A DNA stretch of 64,000 nt, from positions 8,785-72,784 of the forward strand of contig CH001841.1 of assembly GCA_000149265.1 (NCBI GenBank), given 5' to 3'. This stretch comes from Ciona savignyi. Taxonomy: Eukaryota > Chordata > Ascidiacea > Phlebobranchia > Cionidae. A program made the position numbers and the translations under genes. The notes under the pieces were generated by a model, which saw only the letters and a list, made by a program, of their open reading frames with translations, was not told the DNA's origin and ran no database searches. Positions 21,500 through 32,529 of the stretch are shown here, piece by piece. Numbering within the stretch: position 1 is the first letter of the stretch; each line of letters opens with the position of its first letter.

Positions 21500-24400
21500 A
21501 TTAAGACATATGCCTTTTTGGATAGTGGAGCAAATATATCTATGTGTTCTCAAACATTAGTAAGGAAACTTGGTCTTGATGTTTGCGACCAAAACTCTTA
21601 AAATTGAAACACAAAATGGTGTTTCCTCCCATGGCCTGATTAAGGACCTGATGCACATTCAAGGCATTGAGGAGCCAAATGTATTTAATATATCAAATGT
21701 TGTTGTCTCAGATAAAATTATGGATGTGCAAAGTAGCATTCCCACTGAAGAGATAGCAGCGCTGTACCCTCATTTAAGTGATTTACGTTTTCCAAAGATA
21801 GAAAACGCCACAGTTGAATTGCTGGTGGGCAACGATGTTTTAGATGCGTTTCGGTTGACGGAGCAGCGGTGTGGTCGTAATGGTGAGCCACTTGGTCTTC
21901 ATACTGGTCTAGGCTGGTCAATATTTGGAGCTGAATTAAGTTCTAAGAATGGCCTGTGCGTCGTGTGCTTACATTCAATTTTTTAGGCAGAGACATGCCA
22001 AAGTCGGACAAGCAGTCTTGTAAAGAAATGTTAGAGGTATTTGCACAGGACTTTAAGGATTTGAAAGAGCCACAGAGAAGTGAGCTGTCACGTGAAGATA
22101 AGAAGGCCAAGGATATTATGGATTCCACTGTGGTCAAGATCGATTCGCAGTTTCAAATAGGACTTCCATGGAGGAGAAGCAATGTTTCCTTCCCCAACAA
22201 TCGGATTATGGCAGAAAGAAGGCTTAGTTCTCTAAAGAGGAGATTTAAACGTGACCCCGAGCTGCTTAAAAAGTATCATAACAAGATAAAAGAATACCTC
22301 ACCCTTGGACATGCAAGAAGGATCCCAGAAGATGAATTAGAACCCAAGTCAAGGACTTGGTATATTCCTCATCATTGCACAGGGCCTAAGTTTAGAGTTG
22401 TGTTTGATTGTGCTGCGAAGTTTAAAAACTCATCCCTTAACAGTGAATTATTGCAGGGTCCTGACTTTACAAACAGTTTGGTTGGCGTATTGCTGCGCTT
22501 TCGACAGGAACCGGTTGCTGTGCTGGCTGACATAAAGGGGATGTTTCACCAGGTGTTGGTGAAACCTGAAGACCGAGATTCGTTGAGATTCCTCTGGTGG
22601 TCAGAAGGTAATTTGGATAGTACACCGGTCGATCATCAGATGAATGTGCATCTATTTGGAGCCACCTCCTCACCGAGTTGTGCTGGTTATGCTTTACGGA
22701 GAGTGGCGGCAGAAAACAAAACGGGAGCAGATGCAACAACCATAAAAGCTGTAATGGACAACTTCTATGTCGATGATTTGTTGAAATCGTGTGCTTCTGT
22801 CAAGGAGATGTTGAATTTCTTGAGTCAAATTAAACCATTGTTGCGTAGTGGTGGATTCCACCTTACTAAGTACCTAAGCAATAGTAATGAAGTATTAAAT
22901 TCCATTGCAGAGACAGAGTTATCACCTTCATTAAGCCATGGATGTCGCACTGTGCTTCCTACTGAGCAGGTGCTTGGAGTTCTTTGGAACACGTCGGTCG
23001 ACTGTTTCGAAGTGAAAGTGAATCTGTGCTCTAAACCGCCAACTCGTCGTGGAATGCTTTCCATGGTAAGTCAGATTTATGACCCATTGGGCTTTGTGCA
23101 GCCTTTTGTGTTGCCTGCAAAGAAGCTGCTTCAGGGGGCGTGCAATGACCAGTTGGGATGGGACGACCCTGTGACAGATCTGCGGAGAAGTGTCTGGGAA
23201 AACTGGTTACAGTCACTGAGCAAACTTGAAGAGGTAACTATACCTAGATGTTTTAAGCCAGTATCTTTCATTCGAGGATCAAAGTTGCACACATTTTGCG
23301 ATGCAAGCAAACTGGGATATGGGGCAGTTAGTTATTTGAGGATAGTTGGCAATGATGATGTCATATCTTGTTCCTTTGTGATGGGTAAGTCCCGAGTTGC
23401 TCCAATATGTCCCATAAGTATCCCGAGGTTGGAATTGACTGCTGCGGTTGTTGCAGTCAAATTAATGAACAATATTTGCCATGAACTGGACTATGACCCG
23501 AGTGATGTAACCTTTTGGACTGATTCCACTACTGTGTTGCAGTACATTCAAAATAAGTCGACAAGATTTCAAACCTTTGTTGCAAATCGACTGGAGCTGA
23601 TACACAACTCTACTTCTCCAATCCAGTGGAGACACGTCGATACGAGGAGAAATCCTGCCGATATTGCCTCAAGAGGGCTGATGCCCAGCGAGGTAGGAAA
23701 AGCGGAAATGTGGTTTAAGGGGCCGGCGTTCTTGTATGAGTCGGAGGATAAATGGCCGGTATGCCCTACTGTTTTGCCTCCAATTATGGAGAACCATCCA
23801 GAGATCACAAGAAAAGCTATTGTGTATTCTGTTGTACCAGGTCAGAATTCTGGTTCAGTAATACACTCATTGTTAAATAGGTATTCGACCCTTGCAGCTC
23901 TACAGCGTTCTGTAGCATGGCTGCTGCGTTTTAAGAAATACCTGTTGTGGAAATCATGACGGAGTCGAGAAGTGGGTTCCGAACCAATGACCTTACCAAG
24001 TTTTTTGTCTTCCTCAGAACTAGAAGACGCACTTCTAGCCATTGTAAAGGTTGTTCAGAAGGAGGCCTTTCCCGCTCAGATTAAGCATCTGCATGATCAT
24101 GATTCGTTTGATGCACCATTAGTTATTCATTCAGTATCCCAGCTGAGAAAATCACCCTTATTAAATGCATTACAGCAGCTGAGTCCGTTCAAGGTGAAAG
24201 GAGTGATGTATGTTGGGGGGAGACTACGAAATTCCAAGTTGAGCCAGTATGCCAAGCATCAAATGATCTTACCACCTCGACATTTTGTGACTGACTTAAT
24301 CATTTCACATTACCATTGTAGGCATGGGCATAGTGGCACGATGCATGTGCTATCTGCAATCAGAGAGAAATTTTGGATTCTCCAAGGCCAGGCAGCTGTA

Positions 24401-25403
24401 CGAAGAGCCCTGCGTGAATGCAGGAAGTGTCGCTACTGGAAGGCATCGGTCGGTGAGCAAATGATGGCCTCTCTACCTCCTGCACGAGTAACCCCGGGAA
24501 ATCCTCCATTCTCTTCTGTAGGCGTTGACTACATGGGTCCTATATTGACAAAGCTGGGTAGAAGTCATGTCAAGAGGTATGGGTGTGTCTTTACATGTTT
24601 GGCCACAAGACGCTGTGCATATAGAGGTGGCACAATCATTGGAAACCAGTGCATTTATTGACGTCTATAGGCGATTTATAAGTCGAAGAGTTGGGTGTCC
24701 TAAGCAAATCTATAGCGATAACGGGACAAATTTTGTTGGTGCTGAAAGAGAGCTGCGGGAAGGCATTCGACGATGGAACAAAAAGCAAATTCATGATGCT
24801 TTGCTTCAAGAAGAAGTCAATTGGAGCTTTAATCCTCCTGCGGCGAGTCACCAGGGCGTAGTCTGGGAGCGAGTTATACGCTCTGTGCGGAAGGTTATTC
24901 GTTCCATTATTGGGGAACAAGTTTTGGATGATTATGGATTAATCACTCTGATGGCAGAGGTGGAAAGAATCCTGAACGATAGACCTATCACCCCGTTGAG
25001 TGACGACCCGAGAGACCTTCTCGTGTTGACTCCAAATATGTTGTTGAAGGGTGCTGTGGACAATACGCTTCCGCCTGATGAGTTTATAAAGGCTGATGGG
25101 TACAGGAAATCTTGGCGGCGAGTTCAGCTAATGGCTGATCAATTTTGGGATCGGTGGCTAAAAGAGTATCTCCCCCTTCTGCAGCGTAAGCAAAAATGGT
25201 TACAACCCTGTAAAAACTTTGAGGTTGGAGATGTTGTTCTGGTCGTCGATGAAAAGGTGAAGCGTGGGCAATGGCCCAAAGGAGTGATCGAACACTGTTT
25301 GTGCGACAAAAATGGACTTGTGAGAAGAGTACGAGTGAGAACTGCTCATGCAACACTGGAAAGAGACATAAGAAAATTGTGCCTTCTTGAGGGCCACATT
25401 TAA
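21500..25403 (+). pseudogene. Pol region (protease, RT, RNase H, integrase), BEL/Pao fossil
   Basis: Domains in order are as follows. An aspartic protease has the DSGA motif near 21520. A reverse transcriptase has PKFRVVFDCA near 22390 and the catalytic YVDD near 22768. RNase H has FCDASKLGYGAV near 23300 and WTDSTTVLQY near 23516. The integrase has an HHCC zinc finger near 24310-24450, a catalytic core (GVDYMGPIL near 24520, SDNGTNFVGAE near 24710) and a DUF5641-like C terminus to about 25400. As a whole the region is broken, though the domains are well preserved. Confidence 0.93.
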
Positions 25404-25622
25404 CGTTACCCTCCTATGTGCTTTAACTTTCGTTCCTTTTTCTTTCATGTAGCTAACTGCCTTTATGGGGTATGTGTATGTAAACTCATTACCGGTGTCT
25501 TTCGATAACTAATATTAACTTGATGACTAGAAAGTCAGTGATTCATGTTTCTGTGTATTAATATCCGTTTGTTTTATTTTGAAATTATTTACCCTATGGT
25601 TGAACATAATTTGGGGCCGGAA

Positions 25623-26078
25623 TGTTACGGATATTAACCATTTAATTTCTATGTTTCACACGAGTCGGTGTGAGAGTTTTATTTTTCCATGCGGTCAGTT
25701 TTAATTTGGTATTTAGAATCTGAAGTAATCCTTAATAATGTGTGTTAATTTGATTTTAATTTATACTGTGTATGACTAATTAACTATTATATATTTAAAT
25801 AAGGGCAAGTTAATGGTAGTGAAAACACCCTGGAAATCGTGTTAACGTGTTCTTAACATGCAACTGTTCACTGTTAAATAATAAGAAAGAAAACCAATCT
25901 GTGTTGGCTGAGTTAGAATAAGACTTAGAGCCTTAAAGACAGGCTTCCAGCCAGGAGTTTGGAAAATTAATAAGAGTTAAGAAGCGATCGCCGGGCACCA
26001 TTACCCTTATAGCAGCAAGTAGAGGCTGCATAATAGAATCAGAATTCTGGGCTCGTTACCAGACTGGCAGACTCTACA
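25623..26078 (+). repeat. 3' LTR of the BEL/Pao element
   Basis: 456 bp, TGTTACGG...CTCTACA, followed directly by the second GGATA duplication. It differs from the 5' LTR only near its end. Confidence 0.95.
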
Positions 26079-26083
26079 GGATA

Positions 26084-27340
26084 TCTGGTAAACAAAAAGC
26101 TCGACTTAGTCACGGGTCAAAGTGGGAGAACACGATTCTCCACCTGCTTACATCAATTCTCGTGATCTAGTGTCTTTCTGTGTAGTTCGTCACCAGCCCA
26201 GACCTAAAATATAACTTCCGCCCCATTTCCATTCCAGGCGGAAAAATCATTTCCATTCCAGGCGGAAAATGCTGCAGAACCCCAGCACGAAATTAGATCA
26301 CGTGGCTGCAGTATTAATTGCAACCGGTACGAACGACGTGCTTTGAATTTAGGAATGGGAGGTCGACCAACACTCTTAGTATGTTGTACATTCCATTGTT
26401 TCGAGAGCGAAAAATATAATCAGAACAGCCAAGTCATTATATCCTGAAGCGAATGTGGGCATTTGTTATAGATATTTTTAAATGGGGTAATAACTGTTAA
26501 CACTTTTAGATGTACTTTAACGCAGTCCTGCCCCAAATGACTTGCCAGGAAAATAACGTTCCGTTGTTAAACGATGTGCTGGCACTGACAGTTGTTTCAG
26601 CTGGCGCTATGTTTTTGGGGTTCGTCATGCCAGAGACACCAGAGTTATGGAATAAGAACAAAACAACAAAAAAAGTAATAGTAGTGATCTTATTTCTAGT
26701 TCGAATTCATCAGCGTCACAGAGCCCCGATAACGTGAGTTCAAGTGATGTAAGTGATATCGACGATGTTATCCAGAAGGAAGTATGTGAATTATGGCGCC
26801 CATCCCCAGAATTGGTAAGGTCTTTCGTATTTACGTTAGATAAAAATAATAGGAATTAGGTAAGAACATCCGAGTCTGGTGGACGTGTGCGATCGAAGAA
26901 TCGGGGTGACATTTTTCGACGAAGTTTAAAAAGTAATAATCTTTTTTTGTATTTTTAGTTTAATCTCCCACCATTGGAACGAAAAGCGTACGAGTAGTCA
27001 AGTGTTTAAAAGTAAACATGTTTAAAACGTATGTTACGGTCACGTGTCTTTCCTTTTTTGTTTTATTTTGCTCTCTTGTTTAAGTTGTACGTCACATCCT
27101 GTTTTAGTGCGTGTTGCGTGGAATCCTTGAGACCTTAGGACATTTCATTTTTAACTAGGAACCAAGTGGTGGTCTAATTGAAACCATACTATTGTTAAAA
27201 AAGTTATTTTTGTAGGGCACGGATAAATTATTATATATTTTGGCCGAAAATTTCAGGTATGTGTGATTTGATTATATTTTGTTTCACTGACGTACCTTTT
27301 GTTAATCATTTCATTATTTTGTTTTTAGTTACCGCAATAC
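26084..27340. other. Flank of the BEL/Pao element, no gene
   Basis: Contains a short tandem duplication, CATTTCCATTCCAGGCGGAA twice at about 26223-26268. The frame at 26510-26737 is unrecognised. Nothing else is supported. Confidence 0.5.
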
Positions 27341-27399
27341 AAGGAAAACTATATTTTGCGCGTATCTGATCATAAAAGGCCAGGCTAGTACTTGGGTTA

Positions 27400-29050
27400 A
27401 GTACGGCCGCAACAGTAACTGAAAGTTTCAATAACTGAAACTTTGAAGAGTTTCAATCCGCTTTCTAACAGTAACTAAAACTTCTAAGAGTTTCATTCAG
27501 ACTTCTAACAGTAACAACTGAAATCCCAACAAAACAGACCTTAGCCACGAGCCAAGGCAGGACGAAGTCGATTACAATAGCGTGTGGAAACGTCGGCGCT
27601 GATTGGGAGAAATCGAGGGGATTGGGAGCAGAAGGATGAGTGAACCAGGCTCTAAACGGAGCAACAAATATTAGAGATGGAACTGAGTAACGTTANNNNN
27701 NNNNNNNNNNNNNNNNNNNNNNNNNNNNNNNNNNNNNNNNNNNNNNNNNNNNNNNNNNNNNNNNNNNNNNNNNNNNNNNNNNNNNNNNNNNNNNNTAGAG
27801 CAACTCCGAGTCGAGCGCATATCAGTAAAGTCGAGCTCAAAGACTGCCAGATCATCTGCGTGCCTAGACGCCGAAATCAAACAGAATTCTTTCGGTATAA
27901 ATGATCATGATACTGATGGCTCTGGACATTTAAAAAATGGTGAAGAACATTACATCGACCACGATACTGCATGAAGTGCTCAGGTGAAACGTATTAATCC
28001 TGTTTCTATGTATCATTTACCAACTGTAAGATTAAAAGTGTTCGATGGGAACGTATTGTCCTTTTTATTATAGGAAACTGCGTTTAAAGCACTGTTTGAA
28101 CCATCAGCATGCATAGCCCTAAAACTAAATTTGCTTAGCCAATACTTATCTGGAGAACCAAAATCAATGGTCAAAGATTTCATGCTCCTCCTACAGACGG
28201 AACAAGCCTATCAAAGGGCAAGAAGCCAATTAAAAGCACGTTATGGCAACGAAAGCATGGTAGGAAAGGCATTTTTGGACAAGCTGTACTTATGGCCAAA
28301 AATACTTTCCAATAATCCATCTTCCCTTCGTCGTTATTCTGACTATTTGAACCAAATAGTGGTGGCAAAACAAAACATAAAGTCTCCAGACATACTGGAT
28401 TTCTCATATGAGAGTGCAAAACTAAACGCCAAACTTCCACAATTTGTAAATTCGAAGTGGCGAGAAATTGTAGTCCAATGGAAAGCTGATCACAGCAACC
28501 AATATCCACCGTTTAAGGCATTAGCCTCTTTCATTAACCAACAGGCGGAAATTTAGAACATACCAGAGCTTAACGATGTTGGGCAATACGAGCGATCACG
28601 ACAAACGTCATTCAATACACAACATAGGTCACATCAAAATGTTCAAGCTACGGTGCTAAGTACGAGATTGAGTTTCGATCACAAATCGAAAGAATTAATA
28701 AATCCAAATCAGCTTTGCGAATGTATGCAACTCGATTTATAGGAAAGAAAGAACGAAAATCACCAGAAACGTGCTCCAGAGGACAAAGGGGTTGTGGATA
28801 TTAGTCGTGATAAAATACGACAATGTGATGACGGTTATTACAAAAGGAAGGCTGCAGAGTTCGTGCGAAACAACTTCTACGTTAACGATGGTGTAACGTC
28901 GGTACCGAATTGTGAGAAAGCGATCGAGCTGGTAAGAAACAGTAAACGTTTATGCTCTAAAGCAGGTCTACGAGTGCACAAGTTCGCGTCCAATCGGAAA
29001 GAATTTCTCGAAACAATCAGCCAGGAAGACCGATTTTGAGGTTCACAGAA
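27400..29050 (+). mobile_element. Older BEL/Pao fossil (Gag-like and RT pieces)
   Basis: At about 28030-28556 the translation resembles the DUF1759 Gag of BEL/Pao elements (LLSQYLSGEPKSMVKDF). At about 28840-29035 it resembles the BEL/Pao RT palm and its follow-on region (FVRNNFYVND, KAGLRVHKFASN). A leader-like stretch of repeated AGTAACTGAAACTT-type units lies at about 27410-27520. Much of the element is missing, it is broken in many places, and it includes the assembly gap. It is much older than the 18.9-26.1 kb element. Confidence 0.8.
27696..27795. other. Assembly gap (100 N)
   Basis: Exactly 100 N, the usual placeholder for a gap of unknown size. Confidence 1.
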
Positions 29051-29059
29051 GGTGTGATA

Positions 29060-29550
29060 GGTCTGCAAAAAGACAATGTACAAAAAAATACGATATGCTG
29101 CCAGACCTTCGACGAATTAAGAAGTCTACTTATTCTTTCGCCTTACTGGTTACTACAGGGATTACATCCCTAACTACGCGACGATTGCGGTTTCTTTGAC
29201 TGACTCAACGAAGAGGGGTCGGGCCAACACAGTAAGATGGGGTAAAGAAGAAGAAACTGCCTTTCATTCATTAGAGAAACACTTTACTAGCAAACCGATA
29301 TTAAGGCTGCTGCACACGAACAAACAATTCGTACTGAGGACCGACGCGTCTGATAAAGGCGTGAGCTGTGTTTTGCATTCACTTGTATGGCAACGAGTTT
29401 GTACTAAAGACTGATTATCAACCGCTTGTATTCCTGGAGAGCGAGTAATTAGATGATGGGCTGTGTTTCTCCCAGAACTAGCGCATAAGATACGAATGAA
29501 TAACGGGGTTACTTAAAGTCGGTGCAGATTTTATAAGTCAAATTATCTGA
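29060..29550 (+). mobile_element. Ty3-type LTR retroelement fossil (RT end/RNase H)
   Basis: The translation resembles the RT/RNase H junction of Ty3/mdg4-type elements: VRWGKEEETAFHSLEKHFTS, then KPILRLLHTNKQFVLRTDAS, then KTDYQPLVFLES-like and ADFISQ-like stretches. It sits directly against the BEL/Pao fossil but belongs to a different family. It is small, has several breaks and is old. Confidence 0.75.
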
Positions 29551-30121
29551 TTTAAAGCATGTATAAGTTCGTTTATTTATTTACTGTAAAATAGTTTTGT
29601 GTGTTGATTTTGAAATCACGTAATTTCGCTTAAACGGGGCGTGGTGTCACAAACTTGATTGATATTAACTGTAGCTATGTACATTTTTAGTACTGCGCAA
29701 TGCGCATTCTGTTAACGACCTACTTTCTAATATTGTTTTCCGTTTATGTAGTAGCTATATGTCGTAACAATGCACGAGTTTATTATTTTCCACTTTAAAG
29801 TTTAGTATGGGGCATTCATTTATTTTGAGCAGTAGGTCTACAGAAGGCGGTCAGTAAAATTTGGTTGCAGATACAACGTTGTGATGTTTTCTGATTGCGC
29901 CCAAAACCAAAACTGCAAACATTTAGAAAATCAAAAGTAACCGCGTCTATTGATTAAGTTAAGACCTGAAACGTTACATTGTGCATATAGCAGCCCGCAG
30001 TTATCGTGTATAAACTATACATTAAATTGAAGGTATTTGTAAGGGCTACAACATATCCAAAGGAATAATTGGCGTAAACTCTATAAATGTTCATCTGGAT
30101 AAGAAAACTGCAGCATCTTCC

Positions 30122-30140
30122 CACCCCCCCCCCCCCCCCC
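30122..30140. repeat. Poly(C) tract
   Basis: An uninterrupted run of C of about 18 bases; unusual in this AT-rich region and prone to length error in assembly. Confidence 0.9.
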
Positions 30141-30269
30141 ACTGTAAAGAGAGTTATGAATATTCAGATGCTTTGAGCATATAGCCTCCTGAGGTTATTG
30201 AACATAAACTATATAAGTTAAAGGTAATTATAAGGACTACACAATATCTAAACAAACCAATTTGGAGTT

Positions 30270-30860
30270 CGTGCGGGGGACATGTCTGACGCCCGTCATC
30301 GTCCTGGTACTAGTGGTGTTCATCAGACCCTAACTGCGGGATCTCCACTCCGTATAACCGGAGTGTCTCACCGCCCAGCGGAACCCACTTTCCCGCACGC
30401 AACACCCTCCAGCTGATCAATCCGCACTTCTCCTGGTTGAACTGAAGCCGGCCCAACGACCAAAGTGCTCACACAATGCAAGCTGACGAAGCATCTGGTC
30501 GCGATCTTTCGTGACTACTTCCAAATCGTCAGAGTATGCCAGGACCTGAATGAGCTTGCCGTCAGCGCAGGCCATTCGGTAGCCATCGTCCCCAGCACTC
30601 AGCCCAACGACTAGGATACCCATTACCAAGTTGAAAAGAATACCGGACATAGGACGAACCCTGTCGGACCCAACGACCGCAGGGTATCTCCTCCGTAGTC
30701 CCGGCCGAGTTCTAATTCGGCACGAGGTTCCGGAGTAGACGTCCCGTATCGCGTCAACAAGGTATAAGTCGGGGCTTTAGTGTGCTCAAGAACCTCAAAC
30801 ATGCTTTCATGCCGGACAGATCCAAACGCGTTCCGGACGTCAAGAAAGACAGCAAGTACA
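30270..30860 (-). mobile_element. R2/NeSL-like LINE fragment (reverse transcriptase)
   Basis: Minus-strand reading gives LAVFLDVRNAFGSVRHESMF, then DAIRDVYSGTSCRIRTRPGL, then RPMSGILFNLVM, then LAYSDDLEVV and WAGF..FNQEKCGLISW. These are the ordered RT motifs of site-specific-type LINEs, with the YADD box as YSDD. At least one frameshift lies near 30765 and a stop near 30315. There is no ORF start, endonuclease or tail, so it is a dead internal fragment. Confidence 0.8.
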
Positions 30861-30988
30861 TTTTGCCGAAATTTACGCTTTATATAATTACGAAGAAAAT
30901 GTACAATTGAGCTTAATAATCTAGGGGTGTTAGCTTATATGGTTTGAATCTACGGTGGCAAATTCTTGAAAATTGAGTCAGGGAACTT

Positions 30989-31294
30989 AGGATAGGATAG
31001 AATAGGCTAGGATATTCATCTTTATCCCCGTGAATGGGAAAACCAATGGGGTTAACGCACGGGCAATCGTCAGATTACCTCGCGCCCATCGTCGGGTTAC
31101 CGGAGCTATTGCAGTGTGTTTATATGATATAAACGTTCCTTCAATTTGGTAGAACCCATTAATCCGCTGGGTTCAGGCAATGTCCGCAAAGTGCCTTGCC
31201 TAAGGACACAACCGACTAGCTAGTGACCAGTTTCGCGCCTTCAACCTTTCGATTGAAAGGCGACTCACTTAAACGTTAGTACAACGGGCCGAGC
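30989..31294 (-). repeat. tRNA-derived SINE, copy 4 (near full length)
   Basis: Reverse copy that begins with the GGATAGGATAGAATAGG tail and runs through ACCTCGCGCCCATCGTCGGG and CCGCTGGGTTCAGGCAATG to the tRNA-like head. It sits just beyond the LINE fragment. Confidence 0.92.
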
Positions 31295-31947
31295 GACTTC
31301 CCGAGAGTCCGATGAACATAAGCAGGACGAATGTTTGTCAACGGTTATCTTTTAACCGCCAAACTGGTAAGGGTTATTCACTTAAAATTTGATAAGAAAA
31401 GTTGTAGGTGAATAAAATAACCTTAGAAAGTGACAAACGTACACTGCATACCGCAAATTACCACGGGAAATCTGTTGAAATATAAAATTTATAACTTACG
31501 ATAATACACTATTTCCACGTATACAAATCAGATGAACACCTAAAACTATAAGTAAATTTCAAGGCAACCAAAAAATAATTGAATACCGCATGTCCACCAT
31601 GAACTATCTTCTGAAATGTGGATATTAATTTTGTATTGGTGGGTTACTTGAAAGAAACCTAAAAAAAGCGAGACAACACATGCATTGTGTTCCCATAATT
31701 GCTTACTTTACAACTTGTTGGGTTTGGAAACTCTAGAAACCATTATTTTCCGCAAAAGATATTTATTGCGGTTGAATAATTGCGCGGACTGCATGTTTTT
31801 CTAGCAGCTTGGTTTAGTGCCCGAAAATGATTTACATGGTTATTCATGTGGATATGAAACCTTATGGAGTATTAAATACGCTCCAACGTAAGCGGATCCC
31901 ATGCTCTGCCATCTTTGGTTTGTCGAAGTTATTTACATTTGTTGTAT

Positions 31948-32095
31948 CTATGATCGAGATATCAGCTTTTGTTAGTCCAAACCGAACATCTACCGGGTTC
32001 AGACGTTGCCCGCTTAAAGTGTTGCCCAAGAAAACATATACAGGCTTGTGACCAATTTCAAACTAGTAACCATTCAGCTTAAATACGACCCGCAA
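31948..32095 (-). repeat. Divergent SINE fragment
   Basis: Degenerate reverse match to the SINE body: CCGGGTTCAGACGTTGCCCG, GTGTTGCCCAAGAAAAC and TGACCAATTTCAAAC line up in order with the family consensus. Confidence 0.6.
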
Positions 32096-32257
32096 ATTCC
32101 AAGATATGCGGCCGGACAACACATGTAGTTGACTAATTCTCTTGTATTTTTATCACTTAAATATTGGACACAATTGTTAAAGTTATTGGAAAACCTTATT
32201 AAGGTGTATAAATTAGCAAAATATATTTATGTTTCTTTTCATCAACAAAAAAGGTGT

Positions 32258-32528
32258 TATGTCAGATTACCTCGTGTCCACCGTCGGGACATCTGAGTTA
32301 TTGCACTGTTGTTATGATTGAGACGTTGCGTCTGTACCAGTTAAGCCAATAATTCATGGGTTTGGGCGACGATCGCGTAATGCCTTGTCCGGGGAAAACC
32401 CGATTATATTTAGTGGCATTTTTTTTATTTATTGGTTCGAACTCATGATGGGCTCGTCACTAGGACCGTTTTTTTATAATAGTCGGTATATGTATCGGTC
32501 GCGTTAACCATTCGGCCACACGACCGTA
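32258..32528 (-). repeat. Divergent SINE with well-preserved tRNA-like head
   Basis: On the minus strand the head reads TGGCCGAATGGTTAACGCG (A box) and GAGTTCGAACC (B box), much closer to a true tRNA than other copies. The body (GTAATCTGACATAAC end, CCCGACGGTGGACACGAGG) is that of the same family but diverged. It is probably an older subfamily. Confidence 0.7.
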
Positions 32529-32529
32529 C

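Larger units (their letters stand above)
18943..26083 (+). mobile_element. BEL/Pao LTR retrotransposon, young-looking, lightly broken
   Basis: The element runs 18948-26078 (about 7.1 kb), flanked by a 5-bp target-site duplication GGATA (18943-18947, 26079-26083) as expected for BEL/Pao. It holds a 5' LTR, a leader, gag and pol regions and a 3' LTR. Domain order Gag-like, zinc knuckles, aspartic protease, RT, RNase H, integrase and a C-terminal DUF5641-like region is that of BEL/Pao. No envelope region is visible between pol and the 3' LTR. All parts are recognisable and the coding region is interrupted in about four places, so this copy is not intact. Nearly identical LTRs point to a recent insertion. 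Confidence 0.97.

Noticed and set aside
22467-23216. Minus-strand frames within the BEL/Pao pol region
   Set aside because: They are shadows of the conserved plus-strand domains and carry no domain of their own.
26223-26268. Two copies of a 22-bp unit considered as a possible CRISPR-like or satellite start
   Set aside because: There are only two adjacent copies, with no spacers and no array; it is a simple tandem duplication.
27652-27904. Three open frames across the N run
   Set aside because: They are open only because Ns translate as unknown residues.
30714-30727. AATTCGGCACGAGG, identical to a common cDNA-library EcoRI adaptor, suggesting vector contamination
   Set aside because: On the minus strand it lies in frame inside a normal LINE RT motif (YSGTSCRIRTRPG), with family-like sequence on both sides, so it is a coincidence.
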